The notes under the pieces were generated by a model. That model was given only the letters and a program-made list of their open reading frames with translations, did no database searches and was not told the DNA's origin. A DNA stretch of 64,000 nucleotides from Hornefia butyriciproducens (GTDB lineage Bacteria > Bacillota > Clostridia > Peptostreptococcales > Anaerovoracaceae), in the NCBI RefSeq assembly GCF_009695915.1, contig NZ_VUMZ01000001.1:372001-436000 (forward strand). The letters are read 5' to 3'. Shown here piece by piece: positions 1 through 8,124 of this stretch; the first letter of the stretch is position 1; each line of letters opens with the position of its first letter. The translations under genes and the position numbers were made by a program.

Positions 1-577
1 TCCTCAGGGTCTCACCAAACGCAGGGTGCGTCGTCATGTTGGGTCTTACCTCGATAATTCCCTCCATCTGTATCACAAAGGCCAGTACGGCGCGGTATCC
101 CTCACCAACCGCCTTCATCAGTTCATGCAGATGCTTCACTCCCCGCTGCGTCGGTGCATCCGGGAAATACCCGATTCCGTCTACCTCCAGCGTGCAGCCC
201 TTGACTTCCATCAGATACGGCACGCCCTCCCGCTCCATGTAAAAATCCATGCGGGAATTCCCATAGGAATACTCCGGGCGGATCGCACTGAAGCCCGCTC
301 GACTCAGCCATTCCTGCACGACCCTGTTCGGCGCCTGGCTGTCGATATTCACAAGTCCCAGCCCTTCTTTGTACACCGCAATCAGATCCCATGCCGTTTT
401 CCGGTTCGGATTTTCCGCCTTCGCCAGAATCACAGGTGCCCCCGGCAGCAGAAGTTCCCGGCATCGCCCGGTATTCTTCACATGCACGGTCTGCGGCGTT
501 CCGTCGATTTCCACGTGAGCCACGAAACGGTTCGGCCGGTCTATGAATTTTCCTTCCACCGTGTTTTTATACTGCAT
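1..577 (-). CDS. sfsA: DNA/RNA nuclease SfsA homologue (partial, C-terminus beyond window)
   Basis: Reading leftward from an ATG at 577 gives about 192 codons with no stop before the window edge. The start MQYKNTVEGKFIDRPNRFVA, followed by LLLPGAPVILAKA and later RMDFYM, YLMEVKGCTLE and AFVIQMEG, matches the sugar fermentation stimulation protein family. The MEVKGCTLE stretch contains the nuclease-type Glu-x-Lys pair. The family is usually about 230-240 residues, so the last 40 or so are missing. A GGAGGT ribosome site lies 9-10 bases before the ATG. The family is a nucleic-acid-binding nuclease; its cellular job is poorly settled. Confidence 0.9.
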   Translation of the reverse strand, partial: MQYKNTVEGKFIDRPNRFVAHVEIDGTPQTVHVKNTGRCRELLLPGAPVILAKAENPNRKTAWDLIAVYKEGLGLVNIDSQAPNRVVQEWLSRAGFSAIRPEYSYGNSRMDFYMEREGVPYLMEVKGCTLEVDGIGYFPDAPTQRGVKHLHELMKAVGEGYRAVLAFVIQMEGIIEVRPNMTTHPAFGETLR

Positions 578-692
578 TGGCGTTGAATACCTCCGTTTCA
601 GTTATTGTAACACATAGCCGACAAAAAATCATCCGCACAATTGTGATTGCTTTTCTGTCTCTCAATTTCTTCCGCCCTGACCACATTTATGC

Positions 693-698
693 TATAAT
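693..698 (+). promoter_or_regulatory. Possible -10 box upstream of agmatinase gene
   Basis: TATAAT is followed about 175 bases later by the ureohydrolase ATG. The -35 match is poor (TTCCGC at 17 bases). If used, the hairpin element at 719-812 would lie in the 5' leader of that mRNA. Confidence 0.3.
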
Positions 699-718
699 CG
701 ATGTATGCTTGATATATG

Positions 719-812
719 TTCATTAAGTCCCCGTTGGGTTTAACGGGGACTAACGGTATTTTTCGGCAGCACCTTTGTGTACAATCTATTCGCAAGGTGC
801 GCCGCCACACAT
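719..812 (+). repeat. Diverged copy of the dispersed cloverleaf element
   Basis: It aligns along its length with the full copy at 13547-13650: it opens CATTAAGTCCCCGT, carries a GGCAGC middle block and closes with GGTGCGCCG and ACACATTAA. Its first arm is a perfect 10-bp hairpin (AGTCCCCGTT with AACGGGGACT). A second arm pairs GCACCTT with AAGGTGC. The outer closing stem has decayed. It lies between sfsA and the agmatinase gene. Confidence 0.65.
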
Positions 813-875
813 TAAGTCAACCCACTCTATACCAGAAAGTCAAAACTTATTTCACACACCAGACAGGAGGACATC

Positions 876-1808
876 ATGCTGAAACAAAATGAACACGCAA
901 AAAAATCCGCCACATGGTTTGGACTGAACACGCCGGGTGCGGAAATCGCAGACGTTGACGCCGTTATTTTCGGAATTCCCTATGACGGCGGCGTCAGCTA
1001 CAGAGGCGGAGCCGCCCAGGCGCCGGATCTGCTGAGGGCCAACACTGATCATGCTACACCCTGTACGGAACGGCTCGGTTTCTACCGGGATTTCAGAGTT
1101 CTGGATGCAGGCAACTTCGATGGAACCGATCGGGATGAAATTTTCGCGGAAGTACAGGAATATGTTGAAACCCTTGTACGCAACGACGTGAGATTCACAA
1201 TGATCGGGGGCGACCATTCCGTCACAATTCCGGTTGAACGCGGAATCAATGCAGCGCTTGATGAGCCCTTTGGCATTATCCATATCGATGCGCATATGGA
1301 TCTCAGTTACGAACTGGAGGGAGATCCTCTTTCCCACGGTTCTACCGAGCAGCGCGCACTGGAAATGTCCAATATCACGTCTGAAGAGAACCTGTACTTC
1401 ATCGGAATCCGTTCAATTGAACCCGATGAATTTGAATTTCACATCGGCAGAAATCTTCAGATCAAGACCTCTTGGGACTGCTACAAAGAGGGAATCGAGG
1501 CGGTCGCTGACGACTGCATCACGAAGATGCGGAATTTCAGCAAGGTTTATCTGACCTTCGACATCGATGCGCTGGACCCGGCGTATGCAGCGGGCACCGG
1601 AACTCCTCAGTTCGGAGGGCTGACCTCGCGCATGGCGATGACTCTGCTGCAGAGGCTGTTTGCCGGACTGAACATCATCGGATTCGACATCGTAGAAATC
1701 GCGCCTCCTCTGGATGATTCGCTCGCGTCTATGTACGCCGGGCGCAAGCTGCTGACAGAAGGCTGGGGCGCCTGGGCTGACAGCCTCGGCAAGCTCGTCC
1801 GGTTCTGA
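876..1808 (+). CDS. speB: Agmatinase/arginase-family ureohydrolase
   Basis: This 310-residue protein carries all the binuclear manganese motifs of the ureohydrolase family: GGDHS at 111-115, HIDAHMD at 136-142, SHGS at 153-156 and DIDALDP at 229-235 followed by AGTGTP. The family hydrolyses guanidino compounds and releases urea. The length and motif spacing fit agmatinase (agmatine to putrescine) better than arginase, but guanidinobutyrase or formiminoglutamase activity cannot be excluded. An AGGAGG site sits 5 bases before the ATG. It stands alone between sfsA (divergent) and the M20 gene (convergent), with a strong bidirectional terminator after it. Cytoplasmic; likely role in arginine/agmatine breakdown. 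Confidence 0.85.
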   Translation: MLKQNEHAKKSATWFGLNTPGAEIADVDAVIFGIPYDGGVSYRGGAAQAPDLLRANTDHATPCTERLGFYRDFRVLDAGNFDGTDRDEIFAEVQEYVETLVRNDVRFTMIGGDHSVTIPVERGINAALDEPFGIIHIDAHMDLSYELEGDPLSHGSTEQRALEMSNITSEENLYFIGIRSIEPDEFEFHIGRNLQIKTSWDCYKEGIEAVADDCITKMRNFSKVYLTFDIDALDPAYAAGTGTPQFGGLTSRMAMTLLQRLFAGLNIIGFDIVEIAPPLDDSLASMYAGRKLLTEGWGAWADSLGKLVRF

Positions 1809-1892
1809 AGTCCCGGACGATGCGCAGTCAGCACCATCAGGTCCTACAGCGACATAATGGACAGACACCGGTTAGAAACGTGCACCGCCAGA

Positions 1893-1945
1893 AGCACAGA
1901 AAAGGAGCAGTTCAATCTGAACCGCCCCTTTTCTGTGCTTTAATT
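1893..1945. terminator. Bidirectional intrinsic terminator
   Basis: AGCACAGAAAAGG at 1893-1905 pairs perfectly with CCTTTTCTGTGCT at 1927-1939, with a further inner GTTC/GAAC stem. A T-rich run follows on the + strand and A-rich bases precede it, so it can stop both the ureohydrolase gene and the convergent M20 gene. Confidence 0.85.
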
Positions 1946-1965
1946 TCAACAGTCCCGCACGATCA

Positions 1966-3138
1966 TCACGCCGTCTCGAAATCCCTCTTCATCGCCGCGA
2001 TTCTGCCTTCGTCACTGAAGATTTTCGCGATCTGCAGAGCGATGAGTTCGGCGCCCTTCACCAGGCATTCATGAGCCGCATCCGTCTTAACGAGCTCGGC
2101 GAACTCTCTGGTATGGATCGCCACACCTCTGGGTGCAAGCTGCAGGCACGGATGGAAGGTAGGGCAGACGTAACTGACGTTTCCGGCATCGGCGGAGCCG
2201 AAAACAGCGTCATAATCTCCGTTATCCGGAATATCCAGTTCATCGAAGATCTCCCTCAGCGCATCCAGTCCCGTGGGATTCGGCTTCAGATCCTGATAGG
2301 TCGCCGCCGTGGAGTACGTATCCCAGGTCGCGCCTGTCGCAAGGCAACCGGCCTTGACACAGTTGACGACCTTGTCATTCACTTCCTCCATATAACGATA
2401 GTCCAGCGCCCGGACATACAGCTCTGCCGTAACCTTCTCCGGAACGATGTTCGGAGCTTCTCCGCCGTCGCGGATGATTCCGTGAATCCGGACATCCGGC
2501 GTAACGTGCTGCCTCAGCATATCAATTCCGTGGAACATCAGCTGAGCCGCATTGAAGGCGTTGATTCCCTCCCAGGGAGACGCCGACGCATGCGCCGCCT
2601 TCCCGTGGAAGGTGTACATATCGCTGCGAAGCGCCAGCAGTCTGGGCGTTACCAGATTCTGATCATACAGATGCACCATGATCGCCATATCATAACCATC
2701 AAACACGCCGTCCTTCACCATCTTGCACTTGGCGCCGTCAGTCTCCTCCGCCGGCGTTCCGATGATATGGATATCCGTGTCCAGCTCGTCCTGAATATCC
2801 TTTGTCGCAATCGCTGCAAGACAGCTGATAGCTCCGCTGAGGCAATGCCCGCAGGCATGTCCCACCTCCGGCAAAGCGTCGTACTCCGCCATAATCGCAA
2901 CCTTATATCTATGGCCGTTGTTTCCTGCTACTCCCCGAAACGCGGTATCAAGTTCATCGAAGGGATATTCCACCTCATATCCCTTTCCCCGCAGCAGTTC
3001 GACGATTTTCCGCGAGGTCTGAAATTCTTCACCGGAAAGTTCCGGATGATCTGCGATATCGTCATTCAGCGCGGACAGTTCCTCCCGCCCTGCTTCCACT
3101 GTCTGTATGATTCTTTCTTTCAATACTTCGTAATCCAT
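1966..3138 (-). CDS. M20-family amidohydrolase/peptidase
   Basis: This 390-residue protein has the M20 metal-binding signature AEYDALPEVGHACGH at 84-98 and the catalytic PAEE at 129-132, followed by the dimerisation domain (about 175-290) and a C-terminal return to the catalytic fold. Its closest family type is the M20D amidohydrolases, which cleave N-acyl or aminobenzoyl amides of amino acids and are zinc- or manganese-dependent. It is the last gene of a leftward set with an MBL hydrolase, a D-aminoacylase and a YfcC carrier, which suggests uptake and deacylation of an N-blocked amino acid or small peptide. The exact substrate cannot be read from sequence. Confidence 0.85.
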   Translation of the reverse strand: MDYEVLKERIIQTVEAGREELSALNDDIADHPELSGEEFQTSRKIVELLRGKGYEVEYPFDELDTAFRGVAGNNGHRYKVAIMAEYDALPEVGHACGHCLSGAISCLAAIATKDIQDELDTDIHIIGTPAEETDGAKCKMVKDGVFDGYDMAIMVHLYDQNLVTPRLLALRSDMYTFHGKAAHASASPWEGINAFNAAQLMFHGIDMLRQHVTPDVRIHGIIRDGGEAPNIVPEKVTAELYVRALDYRYMEEVNDKVVNCVKAGCLATGATWDTYSTAATYQDLKPNPTGLDALREIFDELDIPDNGDYDAVFGSADAGNVSYVCPTFHPCLQLAPRGVAIHTREFAELVKTDAAHECLVKGAELIALQIAKIFSDEGRIAAMKRDFETA

Positions 3139-3228
3139 ATAACTTCCTTCCCTGCAGGTTTCTGCTGCGATACACCCTGTATCCGGCTCCTGCTCTTCAA
3201 AACATCAGACCCGGCCTCTACTTCATTT

Positions 3229-4146
3229 CTAAAATCTCAGCCGGCCGCCGGTACCTGTCAGGCGACACCGGTCGCCCAACTGCGCCTTCATCATACAAAT
3301 CGCCTCCAGACCTGTACAGTGCAGAGGCACGACAATCTGCGGCTCCTCCTCTATCAGGCGGTCGATAATCTTCTGACGCATCCCACAGGAGGCTCCGATT
3401 AAATGCATCCCGGCGACCACCGCATACAGCGGCTCTCCGGGGAACAAAGCCTTCGCGCGGCATATTGCGGCGATGATACCTTTGTGACTGCATCCGGAGA
3501 AAAGAACGATGCCCTTCCCCGGTTCCCGAATCGCCAGGAACTGCTCATGAGACATAGTGTCCGGAATCAGATCCCTGCCAGTCCGGGATTTCCCGGCAGA
3601 ACCCGCCGACATTTCTCCTGCAGATTCCGGCGTCAGTTCCCCGGCAAGTCCCGGATCCGCTCCGGTCCGCAGCCGGTAGAAACGCTCCGGAGGCTGAAAC
3701 TCCGGCAGTTCCGGAATTGTTCCGGAAACCACGACATCTCTGCCGATCCATTCCGGGCCGTCCGTCCGAATCACCCTGTCGCCGCAAACCTCAAGCACTT
3801 CGGGATCCCAGAGAATTCCGCACTCATAATCGTCGATTTTTCCCTTTGTTTCCCCGAAGGTCACGCCGAACGCGTCCCTGTGAAGATAGATATCCGCCTT
3901 CCGGTTCTGTCTGCAGAATTCAGGCATTCCGCCTGTATGGTCGAAATGTCCGTGACTGATAACGCAGATATCCGCCTCCGACAGATCCACTCCCTTCTGC
4001 CTTGCATTCGCGAACATAAGCTCGGACGCACCGGTATCGAACAGGATTTTATGATCCTCCGTCTCGATATACATCGCAAGTCCGAACTCTCCTCTGCACC
4101 GAAAATCCTTCACATAATTCTCAGCAAGTACTGTTACATTAATCAT
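3229..4146 (-). CDS. Metallo-beta-lactamase-fold hydrolase
   Basis: This 305-residue protein shows the MBL zinc motif SHGHFDH at 64-70, after LFDTGAS. It resembles the family annotated as dihydropterin-ribofuranosyl-aminobenzene phosphate synthase-like MBL proteins, whose members mostly have unknown substrates. C-terminal FSGCSHKGI and AGMHLIGA supply the later ligand region. Odd feature: residues about 180-205 form a Gly/Ser/Glu/Ala-rich insertion (GELTPESAGEMSAGSAGKS) that breaks the domain between the metal motifs. It overlaps the preceding D-aminoacylase gene by 8 bases, so translation is probably coupled. Confidence 0.8.
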   Translation of the reverse strand: MINVTVLAENYVKDFRCRGEFGLAMYIETEDHKILFDTGASELMFANARQKGVDLSEADICVISHGHFDHTGGMPEFCRQNRKADIYLHRDAFGVTFGETKGKIDDYECGILWDPEVLEVCGDRVIRTDGPEWIGRDVVVSGTIPELPEFQPPERFYRLRTGADPGLAGELTPESAGEMSAGSAGKSRTGRDLIPDTMSHEQFLAIREPGKGIVLFSGCSHKGIIAAICRAKALFPGEPLYAVVAGMHLIGASCGMRQKIIDRLIEEEPQIVVPLHCTGLEAICMMKAQLGDRCRLTGTGGRLRF

Positions 4147-5497
4147 GATACGGAATAAAGCCGCCCCTCCGGCCGTCGACGATTTCGGTGCCTCTGGCAG
4201 CGATTCCGCCGTTCACAAAGACATAATCGATTCCCGCGGGCGGGAGGCCGCCGTCGGTAAAAGTCGCCTTGTCGATAATTGTTTCCGGATCAAACACAGT
4301 CAGATCCGCGTCAGCACCCTCTTCGACCCGGCCTTTGTTCCTGAGTCCAAGACGCTCCGCCGGCGTGAAACTGATCTTGCGCAGTGCGTCGATCAGTGAC
4401 AGGGCGTGCTCCTGACGGACGTATTTCCCCAGAACCCGGGGGAATGTCCCTGCGGCCCGCGGATGTCCCGCTCCCTGATTGATAATGGCGTCGCTGGCGA
4501 TCATTCCGTAAGGATCCGCCACCGCCTGCCTGATTTCCTCCTCATTCATCACAAAGGCAACCGCGAGCATGTCCGGATAATTTTCCCGGGCGTCCTCGAA
4601 CATTTCCTTTGTACACCACTGATACAGGTACGGTTCCTCTGTCAGAAGGATGCTGTCGTAGCTCCTGTGCCAGGCCTCCAGACATCCGTCCTCGAAGACT
4701 GACGAGCCCATATGCGTCGAAAAAGCGTCATAAGGATAGGTATCATAGTTCAGCCGCGGATTGCGATCCATCGCCTCGTGAATGAGATTCAGCGCATCAG
4801 TCATCTGCCCCATGGCCGCACAGCTGGAAAGATGGGAAATCTGGAATTTACTGCAGATCGCATCTGTAACCTGAATCATCTCTCCGATGGCATCCAGGGC
4901 CTTATCATTATCCGATCTGTAATGAGCTGCGATAAGATGCCCCGGATTTTCTGTCACCTTTGCGGCGTACAGAATCTCATCCGTCGTCATGCCGGGGTCG
5001 TATTCAATGCCGAAGGAAATTCCGATCGCGCCTTCCTCCAGCTCCGACGCCAGCATTTCCCTGATCCGCTTCCTCTCTTCCTGCGTAGCTGCTGCATAAC
5101 GTTCCGTACCCAGCCGGTAGCGGCACTGGTTATATCCGGCCAGCATCTGGTAATTGACCGGAGAACCGCCGAGTTTCTGAATTCCGGATTTGAATTCCTT
5201 CAGTGTCTGGTGCTGAATACCGCAGTTTCCTCCCACTGCCGTTGTGACGCCCATCCGGAGCATCATATCTGCGATACAGTAGTTCAGTCCTTCACCGGCA
5301 AAATCCTCCTCATGCATGTGAATATCAATGAAACCCGGAGAAACCACTCGTCCGGAGACGTCAATCACCTGCGCCGCCTTCGGCTCTCCCTCCGTAATAA
5401 TGTCAATTTTTCCGTCCCTGATTCCGATATTGCCGCTTTTCATTTCTCCTGCGCGGAAATCCGGATAGCGGCCGTTCACCAGTAAAATATCAAGCAT
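4139..5497 (-). CDS. D-aminoacylase / N-acyl-D-amino-acid deacylase family amidohydrolase
   Basis: This 452-residue protein starts like amidohydrolases (MLDILLVNG, then GRVVSPGFIDIHMHEED with the HxH metal pair at 60 and 62) and ends with RKGRVEEGADADLTVFDPE-like residues (GRVEEGADADLTVFD), typical of the D-aminoacylase/dihydroorotase superfamily. FQISHLSSC and the later SDAI stretch supply further metal ligands. The family removes N-acyl groups from D-amino acids or acts on related amides. AAGGAG lies 7 bases before the ATG. It sits between two small membrane protein genes and the MBL gene in one leftward operon. Confidence 0.85.
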   Translation of the reverse strand: MLDILLVNGRYPDFRAGEMKSGNIGIRDGKIDIITEGEPKAAQVIDVSGRVVSPGFIDIHMHEEDFAGEGLNYCIADMMLRMGVTTAVGGNCGIQHQTLKEFKSGIQKLGGSPVNYQMLAGYNQCRYRLGTERYAAATQEERKRIREMLASELEEGAIGISFGIEYDPGMTTDEILYAAKVTENPGHLIAAHYRSDNDKALDAIGEMIQVTDAICSKFQISHLSSCAAMGQMTDALNLIHEAMDRNPRLNYDTYPYDAFSTHMGSSVFEDGCLEAWHRSYDSILLTEEPYLYQWCTKEMFEDARENYPDMLAVAFVMNEEEIRQAVADPYGMIASDAIINQGAGHPRAAGTFPRVLGKYVRQEHALSLIDALRKISFTPAERLGLRNKGRVEEGADADLTVFDPETIIDKATFTDGGLPPAGIDYVFVNGGIAARGTEIVDGRRGGFIPYHD

Positions 5498-5512
5498 TTC
5501 AGTCTCCTTACC

Positions 5513-5830
5513 TCAGTTCTGTTTTTTCCTGTACTGCCTGTACAGGAGCGCTTCGCGCGCTACCGTATAAAGCGCCATAACGATGATGAAAACAGGCGGC
5601 AGCATGGTACTCTGTTTCAGGAACAAACAGACGACGCCCACGCCGAGGGTAACAAAACACAAAGTCAGAATTTTGTTCCCGAAGAGCCTGCAGAACATCA
5701 CCATCTCCTTCTCCGGAATGTTCTCCCGGACAGAAGCCGTCAGCAGTCTGGTATTTCCCCGCTGAATCTGTGACCCAAGGAGAAACAGCTGTATCCCGAT
5801 AAAAATCATCAGTCCGCCGAATATCGTCAT
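5513..5830 (-). CDS. Small membrane protein, unknown function
   Basis: This 105-residue protein has about three hydrophobic segments: MIFIGIQLFLLG near the N-terminus, KILTLCFVTLGVGVVCLF in the middle and PPVFIIVMALYTVA after it, ending in the basic tail RQYRKKQN. I do not recognise the family. Its ATG overlaps the stop of the upstream small membrane gene (ATGA), so the two are translationally coupled. Its position between the YfcC carrier and the deacylase suggests an accessory membrane role, but that is inference. Confidence 0.6.
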   Translation of the reverse strand: MTIFGGLMIFIGIQLFLLGSQIQRGNTRLLTASVRENIPEKEMVMFCRLFGNKILTLCFVTLGVGVVCLFLKQSTMLPPVFIIVMALYTVAREALLYRQYRKKQN

Positions 5831-6183
5831 TTTCCGTCCTCTTTGTCTCTTTCTCCGCGCCTGTCAGGCTGACTGCCGCGACCGTCGTTCTTTCCGCGCC
5901 CGGCGTTCATCCCGTGCTCTCCTGTTCCTTCACCTCTTATGTTCTCTCTGCCGGCGGCGAATCCCGGAAAGGTAACGCCAAGTACGTAAACAACAGAAAG
6001 AGGCAGGGATACCGTAAGGCACAGTCCCAGCCAGGTGACATAATGCATGGCAAACATATTGATCAGCATAGTGACAGCCGCCGCCATCAGCAATACGTGC
6101 TTATTAAAATTCCGCACCAGCGTGACGAAGAAAATCACCATCGCGGCGACGGAGCACGCAAGTAATATCAAAATATAAAACAT
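5827..6183 (-). CDS. Small membrane protein with charged low-complexity tail
   Basis: I chose the ATG at 6183 (preceded by AAGGA) over a TTG at 6276 that lacks a ribosome site. The 118-residue product begins MFYILILLACSVAAMVIFFV, has two more hydrophobic segments (HVLLMAAAVTMLINMF and LGLCLTVSLPLSVVYVLG), then a roughly 40-residue tail rich in Gly, Arg, Asp and Glu (GRGKNDGRGSQPDRRGERD). No family recognised. It lies 150 bases downstream of the YfcC carrier gene and overlaps the next gene by 4 bases. Confidence 0.55.
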   Translation of the reverse strand: MFYILILLACSVAAMVIFFVTLVRNFNKHVLLMAAAVTMLINMFAMHYVTWLGLCLTVSLPLSVVYVLGVTFPGFAAGRENIRGEGTGEHGMNAGRGKNDGRGSQPDRRGERDKEDGK

Positions 6184-6332
6184 TTCTTCCTTATAAAAAA
6201 GGCAGGGCCGCTGTGTCTTCCACGGAGTGCCTGCTGTATCGGTCAGCGGCACAGCAGCCTCTGCTCTCTTTGACAATAGGTTAATCGGATTCCGGCCGGC
6301 TTTTGCCGGTCAGTTCATCGCTGTTTCCGGAT

Positions 6333-7748
6333 TTAGAACGGTCCCAGGTTGATCGCCTGCGCAACAATGACAAAGACCAGTCCAAGCAGGTATTCCAGCC
6401 CGATCAGCGGCAGAATCCACTTCGCCCACTTGGCCCATGGAATCTTGGCCAGCGCCAGTCCCGCCATAAAGTATCCGGAGGTCGGCGTAAAGATGTTGGA
6501 AATTCCGTCGCCAAGCTGGAACGCGATACATGCGACCTGACGGTTTACTCCGACCAGATCGCCCAGAGGCGCCATGATCGGCATGGAAACCATAGCCTGT
6601 CCGGAGCCGGAAGGAACCAGATAGTTCAGCAGGCACTGGAAAATGTACATTCCAACGGCAGACGCCATGGAAGGAAGCTGCGACAGTCCCGCCGCGGATG
6701 CGTGCAGAATCGTGTGCAGATTGTTGGCGTCGTTCAGAACGACCAGAATTCCTCTGGCGAATCCTACAACCAGAGCGCCGGAAGCGATTCCCGCCATTCC
6801 AGCTCCAAATGTCTCCGCATATTTGTTGAAACCCATCCGGTCAATCGCCGCGATGATCATGGACATTCCGAAGAACAGTGCTGCGATTTCATCCATATAC
6901 CATTTGTAGTGAATAACGCCGAAGATCAGAAGAATAATCGCCGCCAGGAACACGATCAGAATCGCCGCGTCCTTTCCGGTGAATTCTTTCAGTTCCTCCA
7001 TCTGCACCGTGTCCTCACGGGTCTGGTCAAATTCATACATCAGGGACTTCTGCGGATCTTTTTTGATTTTCAGCGCATATCTGCAGACAAACACCGTTGC
7101 AAGCGTCACCATGCACAGATACATAACAATACGAAACGTCATTCCCGACAGCAGCGGAAGTTCAGCAATTCCCTGCGCCACCTGAATGGTGAACGGATTG
7201 ATGAAGGCTCCGGCGAATCCTGCACCGGCACCGCAGAGTACGATGGCCGCACCGGTCATGGAGTCATACCCCATCGCCAGACAGAGCGCGACGAAGATAG
7301 GGATGAACGGAATTGTTTCCTCTGCCATTCCGAATACAGAACCGCCGAGGGAGAACAGAACCATAACGATCGGAAGAATCACAATCGTTTTTCCTTTCAG
7401 AGCCTGCACAAGTTTACCCATGCCTGCCTCGATCGCTCTCGTCTCCTGAACGACAGTAAAGGAGCCGCCGACGATGAATATAAAGAATATAATCTGTGCG
7501 GATTCCTGCATTCCTCTCGGAACCGCGGTCAGGAACTGCATCAGGCTGACCGGCGTTTTCGCGACGGTGTGCCAGGTGCTTGCCTGAATAATCTCTCTTC
7601 CGTCAATCGTCTTGGTGTCATAGACGCTTGCCGGCATAATGTAACTCAGTATCGCAAAGATTGCAATAATGGCCAATAACAAAATGTAGACGTGAGGAAC
7701 TGCGAATTTTCTCTTCTTCTGAGTATTTTCCTGAACATTCTCTCCCAT
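6333..7748 (-). CDS. YfcC-family basic amino acid/C4-dicarboxylate-type carrier
   Basis: This 471-residue protein is very hydrophobic, with about 12 membrane segments. It carries family stretches such as PHVYILLLAIIAIFAILSYIMPA at the start, FIFIVGGSF, GMAEETIPFIPIFV, GAGAGFAGAFINPFT and TSGYFMAGLALA near the end. The YfcC/ArcD-like group moves amino acids or short peptides across the inner membrane. The ATG at 7748 was chosen because AGGAGG lies 6 bases upstream; the longer reading frame to 7931 lacks coding character. It is the first gene of the leftward operon with the deacylase, MBL and M20 genes, so it probably imports their substrate. Confidence 0.85.
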   Translation of the reverse strand: MGENVQENTQKKRKFAVPHVYILLLAIIAIFAILSYIMPASVYDTKTIDGREIIQASTWHTVAKTPVSLMQFLTAVPRGMQESAQIIFFIFIVGGSFTVVQETRAIEAGMGKLVQALKGKTIVILPIVMVLFSLGGSVFGMAEETIPFIPIFVALCLAMGYDSMTGAAIVLCGAGAGFAGAFINPFTIQVAQGIAELPLLSGMTFRIVMYLCMVTLATVFVCRYALKIKKDPQKSLMYEFDQTREDTVQMEELKEFTGKDAAILIVFLAAIILLIFGVIHYKWYMDEIAALFFGMSMIIAAIDRMGFNKYAETFGAGMAGIASGALVVGFARGILVVLNDANNLHTILHASAAGLSQLPSMASAVGMYIFQCLLNYLVPSGSGQAMVSMPIMAPLGDLVGVNRQVACIAFQLGDGISNIFTPTSGYFMAGLALAKIPWAKWAKWILPLIGLEYLLGLVFVIVAQAINLGPF

Positions 7749-7887
7749 CTTGGACCTCCTTTCTCCTCGGTCAAAATTTGTGATTAAGAAATAACATTGA
7801 TGCACACACCCGATGACATCCTTCCGCAGAGCACTCCCTGACCTTCCGCGAGAGGAAATTATCAGATGCACGAATAAATATACTCTT

Positions 7888-7915
7888 ATTCTATCATGAA
7901 AAAGAATTTTTACAA
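7888..7915 (-). promoter_or_regulatory. Predicted promoter of the YfcC operon
   Basis: On the - strand TTGTAA (7910-7915) and TAGAAT (7888-7893) are separated by 16 bases, about 140 bases before the YfcC start. The flanks are A/T-rich. Confidence 0.5.
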
Positions 7916-8001
7916 TAACGGAAATACTCAAACTTATCCAAACTCGATTGCCGGTTTATCCTATTTACACAAATATATCACACATTTTTGTACTGTGCAC
8001 G

Positions 8002-8030
8002 AAAAAAAACGCCGCAGCGAGCGACGTTTT
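8002..8030 (-). terminator. Intrinsic terminator after the hydroxyacyl-CoA dehydrogenase gene
   Basis: On the - strand AACGTCGC and GCGGCGTT form an 8-bp stem with a 6-base loop, followed by eight T residues. Confidence 0.75.
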
Positions 8031-8124
8031 CTGGTGATTTTCTCGTTGCAGCATTTCTTTTTTTCGATATCCTAATCTGCGTCAGCGGGATTCGGAACCA
8101 GCCGACCCCCTGAGCAGACACTGA

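Noticed and set aside
1-577. 186-residue + strand frame at 26-586
   Set aside because: The - strand encodes a clear SfsA homologue with a good ribosome site; the + frame is its shadow.
2071-3402. 443-residue + strand frame opposite the M20 gene
   Set aside because: The M20 catalytic motifs on the - strand explain the region; the + frame has no recognisable fold.
6303-7679. 458-residue + strand frame opposite the YfcC carrier
   Set aside because: It is His/Arg/Gln-rich antisense shadow of a membrane protein gene. The - strand frame has clear family motifs and a ribosome site.
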